Below, in pieces: positions 1 through 7,433 of a stretch of DNA of 9,902 nt. The position numbers and the translations under genes are program-made. Below the pieces are notes generated by a model. The model saw only the letters and a program-made list of their open reading frames with translations. It was not told the DNA's origin and did not search any database. The first letter of the stretch is position 1, and every line of letters begins with the position of its first letter. The DNA comes from WRIS01 sp964345475 (GTDB lineage: Bacteria; Actinomycetota; Coriobacteriia; Coriobacteriales; Eggerthellaceae), in contig CAYFQW010000027.1 in NCBI GenBank assembly GCA_964345475.1, positions 1 through 9,902 of the forward strand. The letters are read 5' to 3'.

Positions 1-2618
1 CTTTCTTGTAAACCCCTGCGCCATCAGGCCAAGCACCTCTTCTTCACGTTTACTGAGTTTTGGCTCTCCTTGTGGTTTAGGCGTATCGGAAGACTGCCAG
101 TATGTATTTCGTATACTCAGCAAGCTTTTGCAAAAGCTGCGCCTTGTGGCAGGCAGGGCATGCTTGCCTTTCCGTTCATATAAAGTTTTACAAAGCAGTT
201 CCCCTATCGTTTCGTCCTTAGTTATAAATGGCTGACAGAATGCAATACCTTGAGCCTTATCGATGCTAAGTATGAATTCGATGAGGGCCGCATCGATCTT
301 ACCAAGTTCGTATAGGCAGGCAGCGCAGAGCGATTGAGCTTCAATCGCTATACCGAGATACTTAGTATTCTCCGCCTTCTTTTTCACCATTTCAAACTGG
401 TTTAGAGCTTCAAGTTGTTGGCCCTTCGACCTAAGGATCATCGCTCCGATTAAATCTGATTGGATGCGATAGTAGCTATCAGCATAAGAAAGGCGACTTT
501 GTAGAAGCTCGAGGATTTTCTCTGCGGCTACGGTGTCGGAGATGTCAAGAGAAGTTCTTGCATAGCAAAGGAGCGCTTCCCACACTGGGTAGCGTGGGAC
601 TATTTCCAAATAGGAGGAAAGAGCCGTTTCTGATGCGGTGGCGATAGTGTTCATCGCGTCGAAGGGCTTGCCTTGGGCCCGGAGATAATAAGATTCTGCT
701 ATTTGCAACTTTACATAACAAAAGAGGTTCTTAGCTTTGGAAAGGATCGATCGTGCCGCGTCTAGAGAGATCCTGGCATGGTCGATGTTGCCTTGCATAG
801 CATGCAACTTGCTCATTCCTATATACAGAAGACCCTCAGAACTTGGATCACTATCACCGTCAGACTTGAAGAGGGGGATAGCTTTCTGCCAGGTGTCAAA
901 GGCCAGGTCGAATTGGCCTTGCTGATAATATATTTTTCCTATTTCATATGAGCAGAATTGAGCCAGTTGCCTACCGTCAAACGCCATGCTGACAGCTTTT
1001 GCCTGCCCGTATGAACGTAAAGAGGCATCGGCATCGCCGATTACTCCCTGTGCCTCCCCCAGAAGACAGAGAAGGGTCACCTTAAACCAGGCGCTTCCTT
1101 CGTAACGGTATTTTTCTAGAGCACTTCTCACCAACTCGATACCATGGTGGTAATCACCTTCCATATTGGCATTCCCCGCCTCTATGGCAAGGAGTATCTC
1201 CTCTATGATGATATCGGATTCAGGATCATATGTTGTGTCAAAGCGCTCGGCCAGACTTCTCTTTGCGCGAGCGATGTATCGCATGCTCTCCTTTGGGCTT
1301 CCCGCAACGAATTTGCTCCACGCATTCAGGAGGAGAAAGGTTGTATCGTTATAGTATCGCTCCTCCGGCAGAGAATGAAGCCACCTACGGTGCCGAGCCT
1401 CATCAAGTACGAATATCTCGCCATCGAGGGTATCAAGGGAGTCGAGCATCGTTCGCTCAAAAAGCCTCATAACCCGGTCGTCCTTCTCAGCCAGCAGGGC
1501 GTATCCAATGGCATCGTCAAGCAGGCCTCTCCGCTCCGACCAGGAGCTTGCTTTTGCATACAGATCTTTTATGATGTCGGGAATTGTCATACTAAGTTGA
1601 TATCTAAGTGTTTCGGAAAAGAAGCTGTGATACCGGTACCATTCTCCTTCTTGGTCAAGGGACGAAAGAAAAAGACCTGACTTGAAAAGAGTATCGAGGG
1701 TGGGGTGTATGAACGAGGCATCTATCGGTCGGTCTAGGGGCCGAACACTTACAAGCTCTTTGCAAAGTGGCTCGGAGAGCTTTTCTAAGATAGATGTTTT
1801 TAGTAAGAAGTCCTGGGTTGGTGTATCTTGTTGAAAAAACACCTCTTCAAGTACGTACTCCCTGATATGATGCAGGGCTCGTTGCGATACCAAGCGCCCT
1901 GAAGCCTTATTTTCATTCAAGTATGCAGAAGCTGCCAACTGAAGGCCTGCTATCCATCCATCGCTTAGCTCATAGAGCTTAGACAGCTCTTCATCGGAGG
2001 CGTCGATTCCTTTGGTGTGCCTGATGAATCTCTTGGTTTCTGAGAAATCGAGAAAGAGATCCTCGAAGCCTATTTCCAGAATTTGATTTTTCCTCTCAGC
2101 CTTGAAAGTACAAGCGGGGAAGAAAGTCTGCTTGCAAGAGCAACGTGCATATTTGTTGGCATATGATCTATCCAGAACATCAGGCTGTCGTGGACGGTTT
2201 TGCTCTGGATTTTTTCGTAATTATCGAGGACGAAAAAGATATCAAAAGAAGCACCGGACACCCGGTCAATCGCGCTTATAAGACCATCAAGACCCTGCCC
2301 GCTTTCGTATCCTGAGCCATTATTTTTATTCCCAGAGAATCCGAGCTCCAGTTTTTCTAGTGCACCGAAAAAAGACGACCAGAAGCGAAGAGGATCATTG
2401 TCGCTCTCGTCTAAGGTGAGCCAGACCGGCCGCTGCCCGAAACTTACCGCAGATTGAAAAAAATGATAAAGATACGTTGACTTTCCAGAGCCCGCCGGAG
2501 CCACCACTAAAGAGAGCTTTTTCGAGAACACGTCATGAAAACGTGCTTGAAGACTCTTCCAGGGAAGTATCCTGGAGGGGACGGCGGGTGGAAGCGTTTT
2601 ACTTTCCAGGTAGTTCAC
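1..2618 (-). pseudogene. LuxR-family (MalT-like) ATP-dependent transcriptional regulator, frameshifted and 3'-truncated by the window edge
   Basis: Proteins of this family are large signal-responsive DNA-binding regulators: an NTPase module, a helical repeat sensor region and a C-terminal LuxR helix-turn-helix. Seen here: Walker A APAGSGKST at residues 40-48; a Walker B-like strand FFVLDNYEKI at 128-137, where the family usually has LDDY, so the second Asp is Asn; and an ASR motif at 162-164. The GTG-started frame then stops at TAG 2070-2072. The other minus frame, read from 2088 down to base 1, has 696 codons without a stop. It carries the family's expected continuation (for example DGWIAGLQLAASAY, coded around 1921-1962), a long helix-rich middle and, at the edge, LSKREEEVLGLMAQGF, the start of the LuxR HTH. 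Joining the frames gives about 873 residues in the window; roughly 45 more are expected beyond it. The GTG at 2618 is preceded by GGAG four bases upstream. There is no in-frame ATG between it and the stop at 2652-2654. It lies 33 bp after the small gene and is probably co-transcribed with it. Family assignment is firm; the target genes and ligand are unknown. Confidence 0.85.
2070..2099 (-). other. Frameshift site in the LuxR regulator gene (A5 run, apparent one-base loss)
   Basis: The mRNA-sense strand reads CTG AGA GGA AAA ATC AAA TTC TGG AAA TAG. The five A bases are at 2087-2091. If the run had six A bases the protein would read SRLRGKNQILEIGFED and continue uninterrupted to the left edge. 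As written it ends in GKIKFWK. No canonical X XXY YYZ slippery heptamer is in register here, and five A bases are few for efficient transcriptional slippage. A true indel or a homopolymer error is therefore more likely than programmed recoding. Confidence 0.8.
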
Positions 2619-2651
2619 GTATCTCCAATCGCGCCTATGCCTGAGCTGTAC

Positions 2652-2864
2652 TTATGAAAGTGAGTTCAAAATCTTTTCTATGGCCTCAAGTACCTCGGGG
2701 GGAACTTTATCTGGTTTTATTTTCGCTAGTTTTTTAAAGCTCATATTTCCCACGAGCTTCATCTGGGGACTGGTCGCGAAGCCGGGGATAAGCTCTTCTA
2801 TCTGCTTTGCAGCTTCGGGATGCTTCTTGATCTCTTTGATGGTGGAATCTAATGCTAATGACAT
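2652..2864 (-). CDS. Small (70 aa) helical protein of unknown function, first gene of the regulator operon
   Basis: I do not recognise this protein with certainty. It is short, lysine- and glutamate-rich, has no Cys, no signal peptide and no membrane segment, and looks all-helical. The pattern is an N-terminal helix (TIKEIKKHPEAAKQIEELIP), a loop GFATSPQMKLVGNMS, then helices around FKKLAKI and PPEVLEAIEKIL. It resembles a small helical module that I recall as a tail on some Gram-positive proteins, but I cannot name it safely. Two ATGs are possible, at 2870 and 2864. The sequence AAAAGGAG abuts the first directly and sits 6 bases before the second, so 2864 is the better start. The stop at 2652 is 33 bp before the GTG of the LuxR regulator gene, and both genes share a promoter. 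A role as partner or modulator of the regulator is only an inference from position. Confidence 0.75.
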   Translation of the reverse strand: MSLALDSTIKEIKKHPEAAKQIEELIPGFATSPQMKLVGNMSFKKLAKIKPDKVPPEVLEAIEKILNSLS

Positions 2865-2954
2865 AATCATCTCCTTTTCCTGGTGCCAAGCACATATCTA
2901 ACATGCCTGCTTGTGGGCAGGTCTACACTTGAAGATGACAGACAATGCAGCCCC

Positions 2955-2983
2955 ATTATAAGAGCCTCAGCCAGGTAATGCAA
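2955..2983 (-). promoter_or_regulatory. Sigma-70-type promoter of the small gene-luxR unit
   Basis: On the minus strand a perfect -10 TATAAT (2955-2960) follows a -35 TTGCAT (2978-2983) with exactly 17 bp between them. Transcription should start near 2948, leaving a leader of about 80 nt before the ATG at 2864. The leader contains a small inverted repeat, CCTGC/GCAGG (2906-2921 region), too short to act as a terminator. Confidence 0.7.
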
Positions 2984-2993
2984 TGATGAGGCT
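2963..2993. promoter_or_regulatory. Candidate operator: 7-bp dyad over the -35 of the small gene-luxR promoter
   Basis: AGCCTCA (2963-2969) and TGAGGCT (2987-2993) form a perfect 7-bp inverted repeat with a 17-bp centre. The dyad begins inside the promoter spacer, spans the -35 element and ends just upstream of it. This is a position where a dimeric DNA-binding protein would block or modulate RNA polymerase. The binding protein is unknown; the adjacent LuxR regulator is one candidate. Confidence 0.4.
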
Positions 2994-3132
2994 GGGGATC
3001 AAATAGCGCACGCAAAAATGATGCCTTTAAAATAGATGCCTAGAAACATAATGCAGGACAGGTAGCGGGGCTTGCTCCGTCTTGCTTGTTGGATATGATC
3101 GAATGCTGGATTTAGGTGTTCATTCTTTTTAT
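2994..3132. other. Intergenic spacer between divergent promoters, nothing recognised
   Basis: There is no open frame with a credible start, and no RNA gene or repeat of note. The only structure I see is a weak CGGGG-CTTG-CTCCG hairpin around 3076-3090 containing one G-U pair, followed by a mixed TCTTGCTTGTT. It is too weak to call a terminator. Confidence 0.5.
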
Positions 3133-3135
3133 TTG

Positions 3136-3164
3136 TTATCCGATTTTGAGAAGTAAGCTATACT
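3136..3164 (+). promoter_or_regulatory. Probable promoter of the T-box-pheST operon
   Basis: A good -10 TATACT lies at 3159-3164. The best-spaced -35 is the poor TTATCC at 3136-3141 (17-bp spacer); TTGTTA at 3133-3138 is a better hexamer but has a 20-bp spacer. A start near 3171 would place the whole T-box leader in the transcript. Confidence 0.5.
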
Positions 3165-3184
3165 TTCATCCGACAAATCAATAT

Positions 3185-3513
3185 GAAATGCGATGACGAA
3201 GACAGCGATGCGGGTCACCTTAATCACCAGAGAGAGGTTCCAAGGCTGGAAGAACCTGATTATGTGCGCATTGATTCACTTCACGAGCAGCAGGTTGAAC
3301 CTAGGTTGAGGGTTTATAGGGAAACTGAAAAACCCGGCATCTGACAAAAAGTGCCCAGCGCATGAGCGTCAGAGACAATCTAAAGAGTAGGCCGTGCCGG
3401 ATGTTCCCGTTACAGAACAAATATAAGTGGGCGGTTTGCAAAAGCCGTCAACCGAGGTGGTACCGCGAGAGCCTCTTCTCGTCCTTGGAAATAGGATGAG
3501 AAGAGGCTTTTTT
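3185..3513 (+). promoter_or_regulatory. T-box leader (tRNA-Phe-sensing riboswitch) of pheST
   Basis: T-box leaders bind a specific tRNA: uncharged tRNA stabilises the antiterminator and transcription continues. Seen here is the T-box core AGGTGGTACCGCG at 3455-3467, immediately followed by an intrinsic terminator. Upstream is a Stem I candidate: CGATGCG (3206-3212) pairs with CGCATTG (3267-3273), and an apical hairpin GGTTC/GAACC (3236-3240/3252-3256) follows an AGAGAG run. The 3' side of the specifier region holds two UUC Phe codons, each followed by A, at 3275-3277 and 3280-3282; I cannot decide which is the specifier. Further helices are GGGTTT/AAACCC (3310-3315/3330-3335), CCGGC/GCCGG (3334-3338/3396-3400) and TCTGAC/GTCAGA (3340-3345/3368-3373), fitting the Stem II-III region. 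Specificity for Phe is supported both by the UUC codons and by the downstream genes. Confidence 0.9.
3471..3513 (+). terminator. T-box-controlled intrinsic terminator before pheS
   Basis: A 14-bp stem with one G-U pair (3471-3484 with 3494-3507) and a 9-nt loop is followed by six T bases (3508-3513). It sits directly after the T-box core, so antiterminator formation by the T-box competes with it. Confidence 0.93.
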
Positions 3514-3546
3514 ATTGGAAAAAGTAGCGGTGGAATGGAGTTGTGT

Positions 3547-4608
3547 ATGTCGGTCGTAGAGGAATTAATAGGGTTGCAAGCCGAAACGCTTGCTTCGATA
3601 GAGAAAGCAGCTAATTCGGACGCGCTCGAGCAGGTACGTATTTCCGTATTAGGCAAATCGGGAACGCTCACGGCATATTTGCGTTCGATGGGGAAGTTGC
3701 CCAAAGAAGAACGTGCTGAGGTTGGCAGGACGGCGAATGAAGTGCGAGAAGCGGTCGAAACAGCACTGAGTGCGAGAAAAGAAGAACTGGCTTCAACGGA
3801 GCTTAAGGCTCGCATTGACGCGAGTGCAGTTGATGTAACTCTGCCGGGCAGAGCACAGCAACTGGGTACCCGGCATTTGATAAGTCGTATTTCCGATGAG
3901 GTCGCTGAAATATTTCTCGGCATGGGCTACTCGGTGGCAAAAGGGCCTGAAGTTGAAACCGACTATTACAATTTCGAGGCGCTCAACGCCCCAGCTGATC
4001 ACCCCTCACGAAGCATGCAGGATACCTTTTACATCAAAGATCTCTCGGGCGAAGCTGCTGCCGTAGAAGGTGAAAGCGACGTCCTTTTGCGTACCCAAAC
4101 TTCTGGGGTGCAGGTGCATGTCATGGAAAATCAAAAACCACCCATTTATATCATTGCTCCAGGGAAGGTCTATCGTCGTGATGTTGCTGACCCGAGCCAT
4201 CTTCCGCAATTTACGCAGATAGAAGGCCTTGTTGTGGATGAGGGTATCACCTTTGGCGACTTGAAGGGCACGCTTGATTACTTCTGCAAGCAGATGTTCG
4301 GCGCCGATCGAAAGACGCGTATCAGGGCACATTATTTTCCCTTTACGGAACCCTCAGCCGAAGTTGATGTGAGCTGCGGTATCTGTCATGGCGAAGGCTG
4401 TCGATTCTGCAAGGGAACAGGCTGGCTTGAGATCCTTGGTTGCGGTATGGTCGATCCCAATGTCTTTGGCTACGTGGGCATCGACCCTGAAAAATATTCT
4501 GGTTTTGCATTCGGGATGGGCGTTGAGCGTATTGCGGCCCTAAAATACAATGTCCCTGATTTGCGTATGCTCGTAGAGGGGGATATGCGTTTCCTGCGCC
4601 AGTTCTAA
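3547..4608 (+). CDS. pheS: Phenylalanyl-tRNA synthetase alpha subunit
   Basis: This is the catalytic subunit of the (alpha-beta)2 enzyme that charges tRNA-Phe in the cytoplasm. At 353 residues it has the usual family length. An N-terminal coiled-coil-like helical part (about 1-90) precedes the class II aminoacyl-tRNA synthetase core. Visible core pieces are HLISRISDEV (110-119), the motif 2 region around RRDVADPSHLPQFTQIEG (210-227), YFPFTEPSAEVDV (263-275) and motif 3 with GMGVERIA (323-330). Cys277, Cys280, Cys285 and Cys288 form a CxxC-x4-CxxC cluster (CGICHGEGCRFC), often seen in bacterial PheS and compatible with metal binding. The start is ATG 3547, with GGAG six bases upstream. The ATG at 3535 also lies in frame, but its ribosome site would be too close. 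The frame stays open further upstream only by running back through the terminator and T-box. pheT follows after 154 bp. Confidence 0.97.
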   Translation: MSVVEELIGLQAETLASIEKAANSDALEQVRISVLGKSGTLTAYLRSMGKLPKEERAEVGRTANEVREAVETALSARKEELASTELKARIDASAVDVTLPGRAQQLGTRHLISRISDEVAEIFLGMGYSVAKGPEVETDYYNFEALNAPADHPSRSMQDTFYIKDLSGEAAAVEGESDVLLRTQTSGVQVHVMENQKPPIYIIAPGKVYRRDVADPSHLPQFTQIEGLVVDEGITFGDLKGTLDYFCKQMFGADRKTRIRAHYFPFTEPSAEVDVSCGICHGEGCRFCKGTGWLEILGCGMVDPNVFGYVGIDPEKYSGFAFGMGVERIAALKYNVPDLRMLVEGDMRFLRQF

Positions 4609-4762
4609 TATGGCCACTGCTCGAGCAAGTTTCCCAAACGACAAGGTACGGGAATAGCTCGGACGAGCCAATGTGGCACGGTGAGCAAGCTGGGGCCAAT
4701 AGGCGGAAACAAGTACATGGAAGTTAGTAAGCAATGCGATTGATGAATAGGAAGATTAAGCG
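4609..4762 (+). other. pheS-pheT intergenic gap
   Basis: The gap is 154 bp, whereas these genes are often nearly adjacent. It has short palindromic bits (TGCTCGAGCA near 4617; GCTCG/CGAGC and GCC/GGC pairs around 4660-4680) but no GC-rich stem followed by T bases. Read-through from pheS into pheT is therefore expected. A 15-codon frame from ATG 4610 has no ribosome site of its own that I can support. Confidence 0.5.
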
Positions 4763-7273
4763 ATGAAGGTATCTTTAAAATGGTTGAACGAATATGTTTC
4801 TGTACCATCTGACATAAAAGAACTCTGTGACCGTTTCGACCTGACGGGCACGGGGGTTGAGGGAGTAGAAAAGCTCGGAGAGTTGTATGAGCAGGTAGTC
4901 ACGGGCAAGATTGTCGAAAAAAAGAGGCATCCCAATGCCGACACGCTGTGGTTAACCAGGGTGGATGTGGGGGAGTGCAACCTCAACGATCAGGGTGAAC
5001 CCGAGCCTTTGCAGATTATCTGCGGTGCGCAAAACTTCGAGCAAGGCGATCACATTATAGTTGCCTTGGTGGGCTCGGTGTTGCCAGGCGGCGTGGAAAT
5101 CAAAAAATCAAAGTTGCGCGGAGAGCTCAGTTTCGGCATGAATTGCTCTTCGAGTGAGCTCGGCCTTGGAGCTGAGTCTGATGGCATTATGATTTTGCCC
5201 AAGGATACCCCGGTAGGCATGCCTCTGGCAGATTATCTTGATAGGGGAGACACGGTTCTTGATTTAGAAGTGACCCCCAACAGGCCTGATTGTCTTTCTG
5301 TCTTAGGAATAGCTCGCGAACTTGCAGCTATGTACGGCATCGACTTCACGAAGCCAGGTTTCAATTTGGTAGAAAGCGATGAGCCCGCAGAAAAATATGT
5401 GAGCGTATCAATCGAAAATCCTGAGCGGTGTAAACGCTATACGGCCCGCGTTATCAAGGATATAAAAGTTGGCCCCAGCCCCGATTGGCTTGTAGAGAGG
5501 CTTTCCGCTATAGGCTCGCGCCCCATCAACAATGTAGTGGACGTTACTAACTATCTTATGTTTTTGCTTGGACAGCCTTTTCATGCCTTCGATTACGATG
5601 CCTTGAAAAACTCCGATGACAAAGCGCATATCGTTGTACGTGCGGCACAAGAAGGGGAAAAGCTCACGACCCTCGATGGCGAGGAACGGACCCTGAAAGA
5701 GGATATGACCCTTATAGCAACCCCAGAAAGGGCAGTTGGGCTTGCAGGTGTTATGGGTGGCCTCGAAACAGAGGTAAGTGATTCAACAACGACGGTCTTG
5801 CTTGAATCGGCAACGTTCAATCCAGCGCACACTAGCCGTACGAGCCGAAACCTCGGGCTTATAAGCGAGTCCTCTATACGCTTCGAGCGCGGCGTCGATG
5901 ACAACTCTGTGGCCTGTAATGGAGATATGGCGGCAGCCCTCTTGGCGGAGTTATGCGGCGGACAGGTATGCGCTGGCAGGGTTGATGTCTGGAACGAGCG
6001 TACAGAGGCTAAGACTCTTCCTTTCAGGATTGAGCGTTTTCAAAAATTTGTAGGGGAGGACATACCCCGCGAGTTCATAGTTGACACGCTTTCCCGCCTG
6101 GGATGTGAAGTGAGCGAAACAGCCCCAGGTAGCGCGAAAAACGATACTGCATCGGAAGAGGCAGATGCAGCGGAAAATCTTTCTAATGCACTGCAAGTTA
6201 TTGCACCAAGCTTTCGACCCGACTTAGAGCGTGAAATTGACCTTTATGAAGAGGTACTGCGCATATATGGTATGGACCGAATTCCTGCGACTCTTCCTGC
6301 AGGTAGGGGGCGTGTGGGAGAGCGTAGCCTAACCGAGCGCAAGCTCGATCGCATACATGCAAGCCTCCGTTCAAGTGGGCTTAATGAGACTATGACCTAC
6401 TCCTTCTCTAATCCGCAAGACCTCGAGAAGCTCGGTATGGACACAGAAGATCTTGGCCTTGCCATTGAGCTTCTCAATCCGATTAATGCAGATCAGTCGA
6501 TTATGAGGCAGAGCATCATTCCTGGTCTCCTCCATTCGGTCGTTTACAATCAGAGCCATGAGGTAAAGAATATTCAGCTGTATGAAATCGGCTCGGTCTT
6601 CATTGGGGCTTCTGGTAAGAAGCAGCCGAAAGAACGACAGAAGGTTGCAGGGGTTTTAGCAGGCTCTATGCAAGATAAGGCTTGGAATAGGGACGACCCA
6701 AGTTTCGATTTCTTCGATGGCAAGGGCATTGTTGAAAACCTCATGCGTGAACTGGCGATTCCTAAAGTGCGCTTCAAGCCGCTTTCTACAGAGGAAGCTC
6801 CTTATTTGCAGCCAGGACGAGCAGCTGAAGTATGGTCTGCAGGAGCCTTGCTCGGCTGGGTCGGGGAACTACACCCTCTAGCGGTGGAAGCCTTTGATGC
6901 ATCGGCGCCCGTGGTAGCCTTCGAGCTTGATTTGAGCTCTCTCGTAAAAACGTCGCAGCCAGCGCGTGACTATATAGATATTCCTCACTATCCAGCAGTA
7001 ACGATGGATTTGGCGCTGGTGGTTGATGAAGAAGTTACACACGAGAGACTTATGCAGTGTATGCGTTCCGCCGGGGGGAACCTCTTGGAAGAAGTGAAGC
7101 TCTTCGACGTATATCGTGATGAGGAGAAGCTGGGCCTCGGAAAGAAATCGATGGCATATGCCCTCTCGTATCGAGCCAATGACAAAACTCTGACGAGCAA
7201 AGAAGTTGATAAAGCCCACGCTCGCCTCGTGAAAAAAGTGACGGCTGCCACGAAGGCAGAGGTGCGCAGTTAA
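4763..7273 (+). CDS. pheT: Phenylalanyl-tRNA synthetase beta subunit
   Basis: This is the partner subunit of PheS; it binds tRNA and edits mischarged Tyr-tRNA-Phe. Its 836 residues are slightly above the usual length of about 790-810. Domains in order are: the N-terminal MKVSLKWLNEYV signature (1-12); the EMAP/OB-fold tRNA-binding domain (about 40-155, with RHPNADTLWLTRVDVG and GMNCSSSELGL); the B3/B4 editing region (about 210-395, with RPINNVVDVTNYLM and LLESATFNP); the B5 domain (about 410-510); the catalytic-like core (to about 725); and the C-terminal FDX-ACB anticodon-binding domain (about 740-832, beginning HYPAVTMDLALVV). The extra length is explained at least partly by an Ala/Glu/Ser-rich stretch within B5 at about 452-473. 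ATG 4763 has AGGAAG eight bases upstream and gives the canonical family N-terminus. It is co-transcribed with pheS under the T-box. No terminator with a T-run lies on this strand before the convergent lipoprotein gene. Confidence 0.97.
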   Translation: MKVSLKWLNEYVSVPSDIKELCDRFDLTGTGVEGVEKLGELYEQVVTGKIVEKKRHPNADTLWLTRVDVGECNLNDQGEPEPLQIICGAQNFEQGDHIIVALVGSVLPGGVEIKKSKLRGELSFGMNCSSSELGLGAESDGIMILPKDTPVGMPLADYLDRGDTVLDLEVTPNRPDCLSVLGIARELAAMYGIDFTKPGFNLVESDEPAEKYVSVSIENPERCKRYTARVIKDIKVGPSPDWLVERLSAIGSRPINNVVDVTNYLMFLLGQPFHAFDYDALKNSDDKAHIVVRAAQEGEKLTTLDGEERTLKEDMTLIATPERAVGLAGVMGGLETEVSDSTTTVLLESATFNPAHTSRTSRNLGLISESSIRFERGVDDNSVACNGDMAAALLAELCGGQVCAGRVDVWNERTEAKTLPFRIERFQKFVGEDIPREFIVDTLSRLGCEVSETAPGSAKNDTASEEADAAENLSNALQVIAPSFRPDLEREIDLYEEVLRIYGMDRIPATLPAGRGRVGERSLTERKLDRIHASLRSSGLNETMTYSFSNPQDLEKLGMDTEDLGLAIELLNPINADQSIMRQSIIPGLLHSVVYNQSHEVKNIQLYEIGSVFIGASGKKQPKERQKVAGVLAGSMQDKAWNRDDPSFDFFDGKGIVENLMRELAIPKVRFKPLSTEEAPYLQPGRAAEVWSAGALLGWVGELHPLAVEAFDASAPVVAFELDLSSLVKTSQPARDYIDIPHYPAVTMDLALVVDEEVTHERLMQCMRSAGGNLLEEVKLFDVYRDEEKLGLGKKSMAYALSYRANDKTLTSKEVDKAHARLVKKVTAATKAEVRS

Positions 7274-7316
7274 AGAGGGCAGCTTAAGGCTCATAAGCTA
7301 GGGAATGAATACAAAA

Positions 7317-7342
7317 CGGGCGCTGACATAGGTCAACGCCCG
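7317..7342 (-). terminator. Intrinsic terminator of the DUF4430 lipoprotein gene
   Basis: On the minus strand CGGGCGTTGAC and GTCAGCGCCCG form an 11-bp stem with one U-G pair and a 4-nt loop, followed directly by TTTTGTATT. On the plus strand the same hairpin has a C-A mismatch and is followed by AAATACAAATAC. It should therefore work for the leftward lipoprotein transcript and poorly, if at all, for pheT. Confidence 0.8.
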
Positions 7343-7433
7343 AAATACAAATACGCTTACTCAGACGGCCTCGTGTAGCGGTGCGCCCAGTTGAACTTCT
7401 GAAGCCGATGTTGCCTCTGGCCAATAGGCCGAA

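Noticed and set aside
1144..1680. Plus-strand open frame of 178 codons
   Set aside because: It is antisense to the continuous minus-strand coding frame of the LuxR regulator and has no family resemblance.
2070..2099. Programmed -1 ribosomal frameshift in the LuxR regulator gene
   Set aside because: No X XXY YYZ heptamer is in register and no strong downstream structure was seen; an indel in the A-run explains the data more simply.
3427..3546. Upstream extension of the pheS reading frame to an ATG at 3427
   Set aside because: It runs straight through the T-box core and terminator. The GGAG-spaced ATG at 3547 gives the normal PheS N-terminus and length.
4610..4657. A 15-codon reading frame just after pheS, a possible leader peptide for pheT
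   Set aside because: There is no clear ribosome site, no Phe-rich run and no terminator/antiterminator pair after it.
4694..7429. The 11-mer GGCCAATAGGC present in both the pheS-pheT gap (4694-4704) and the gap after pheT (7419-7429)
   Set aside because: Several 11-mer repeats are expected by chance in 10 kb. The flanks match only loosely, and a related CCAATAGGC also occurs inside the kinase gene.
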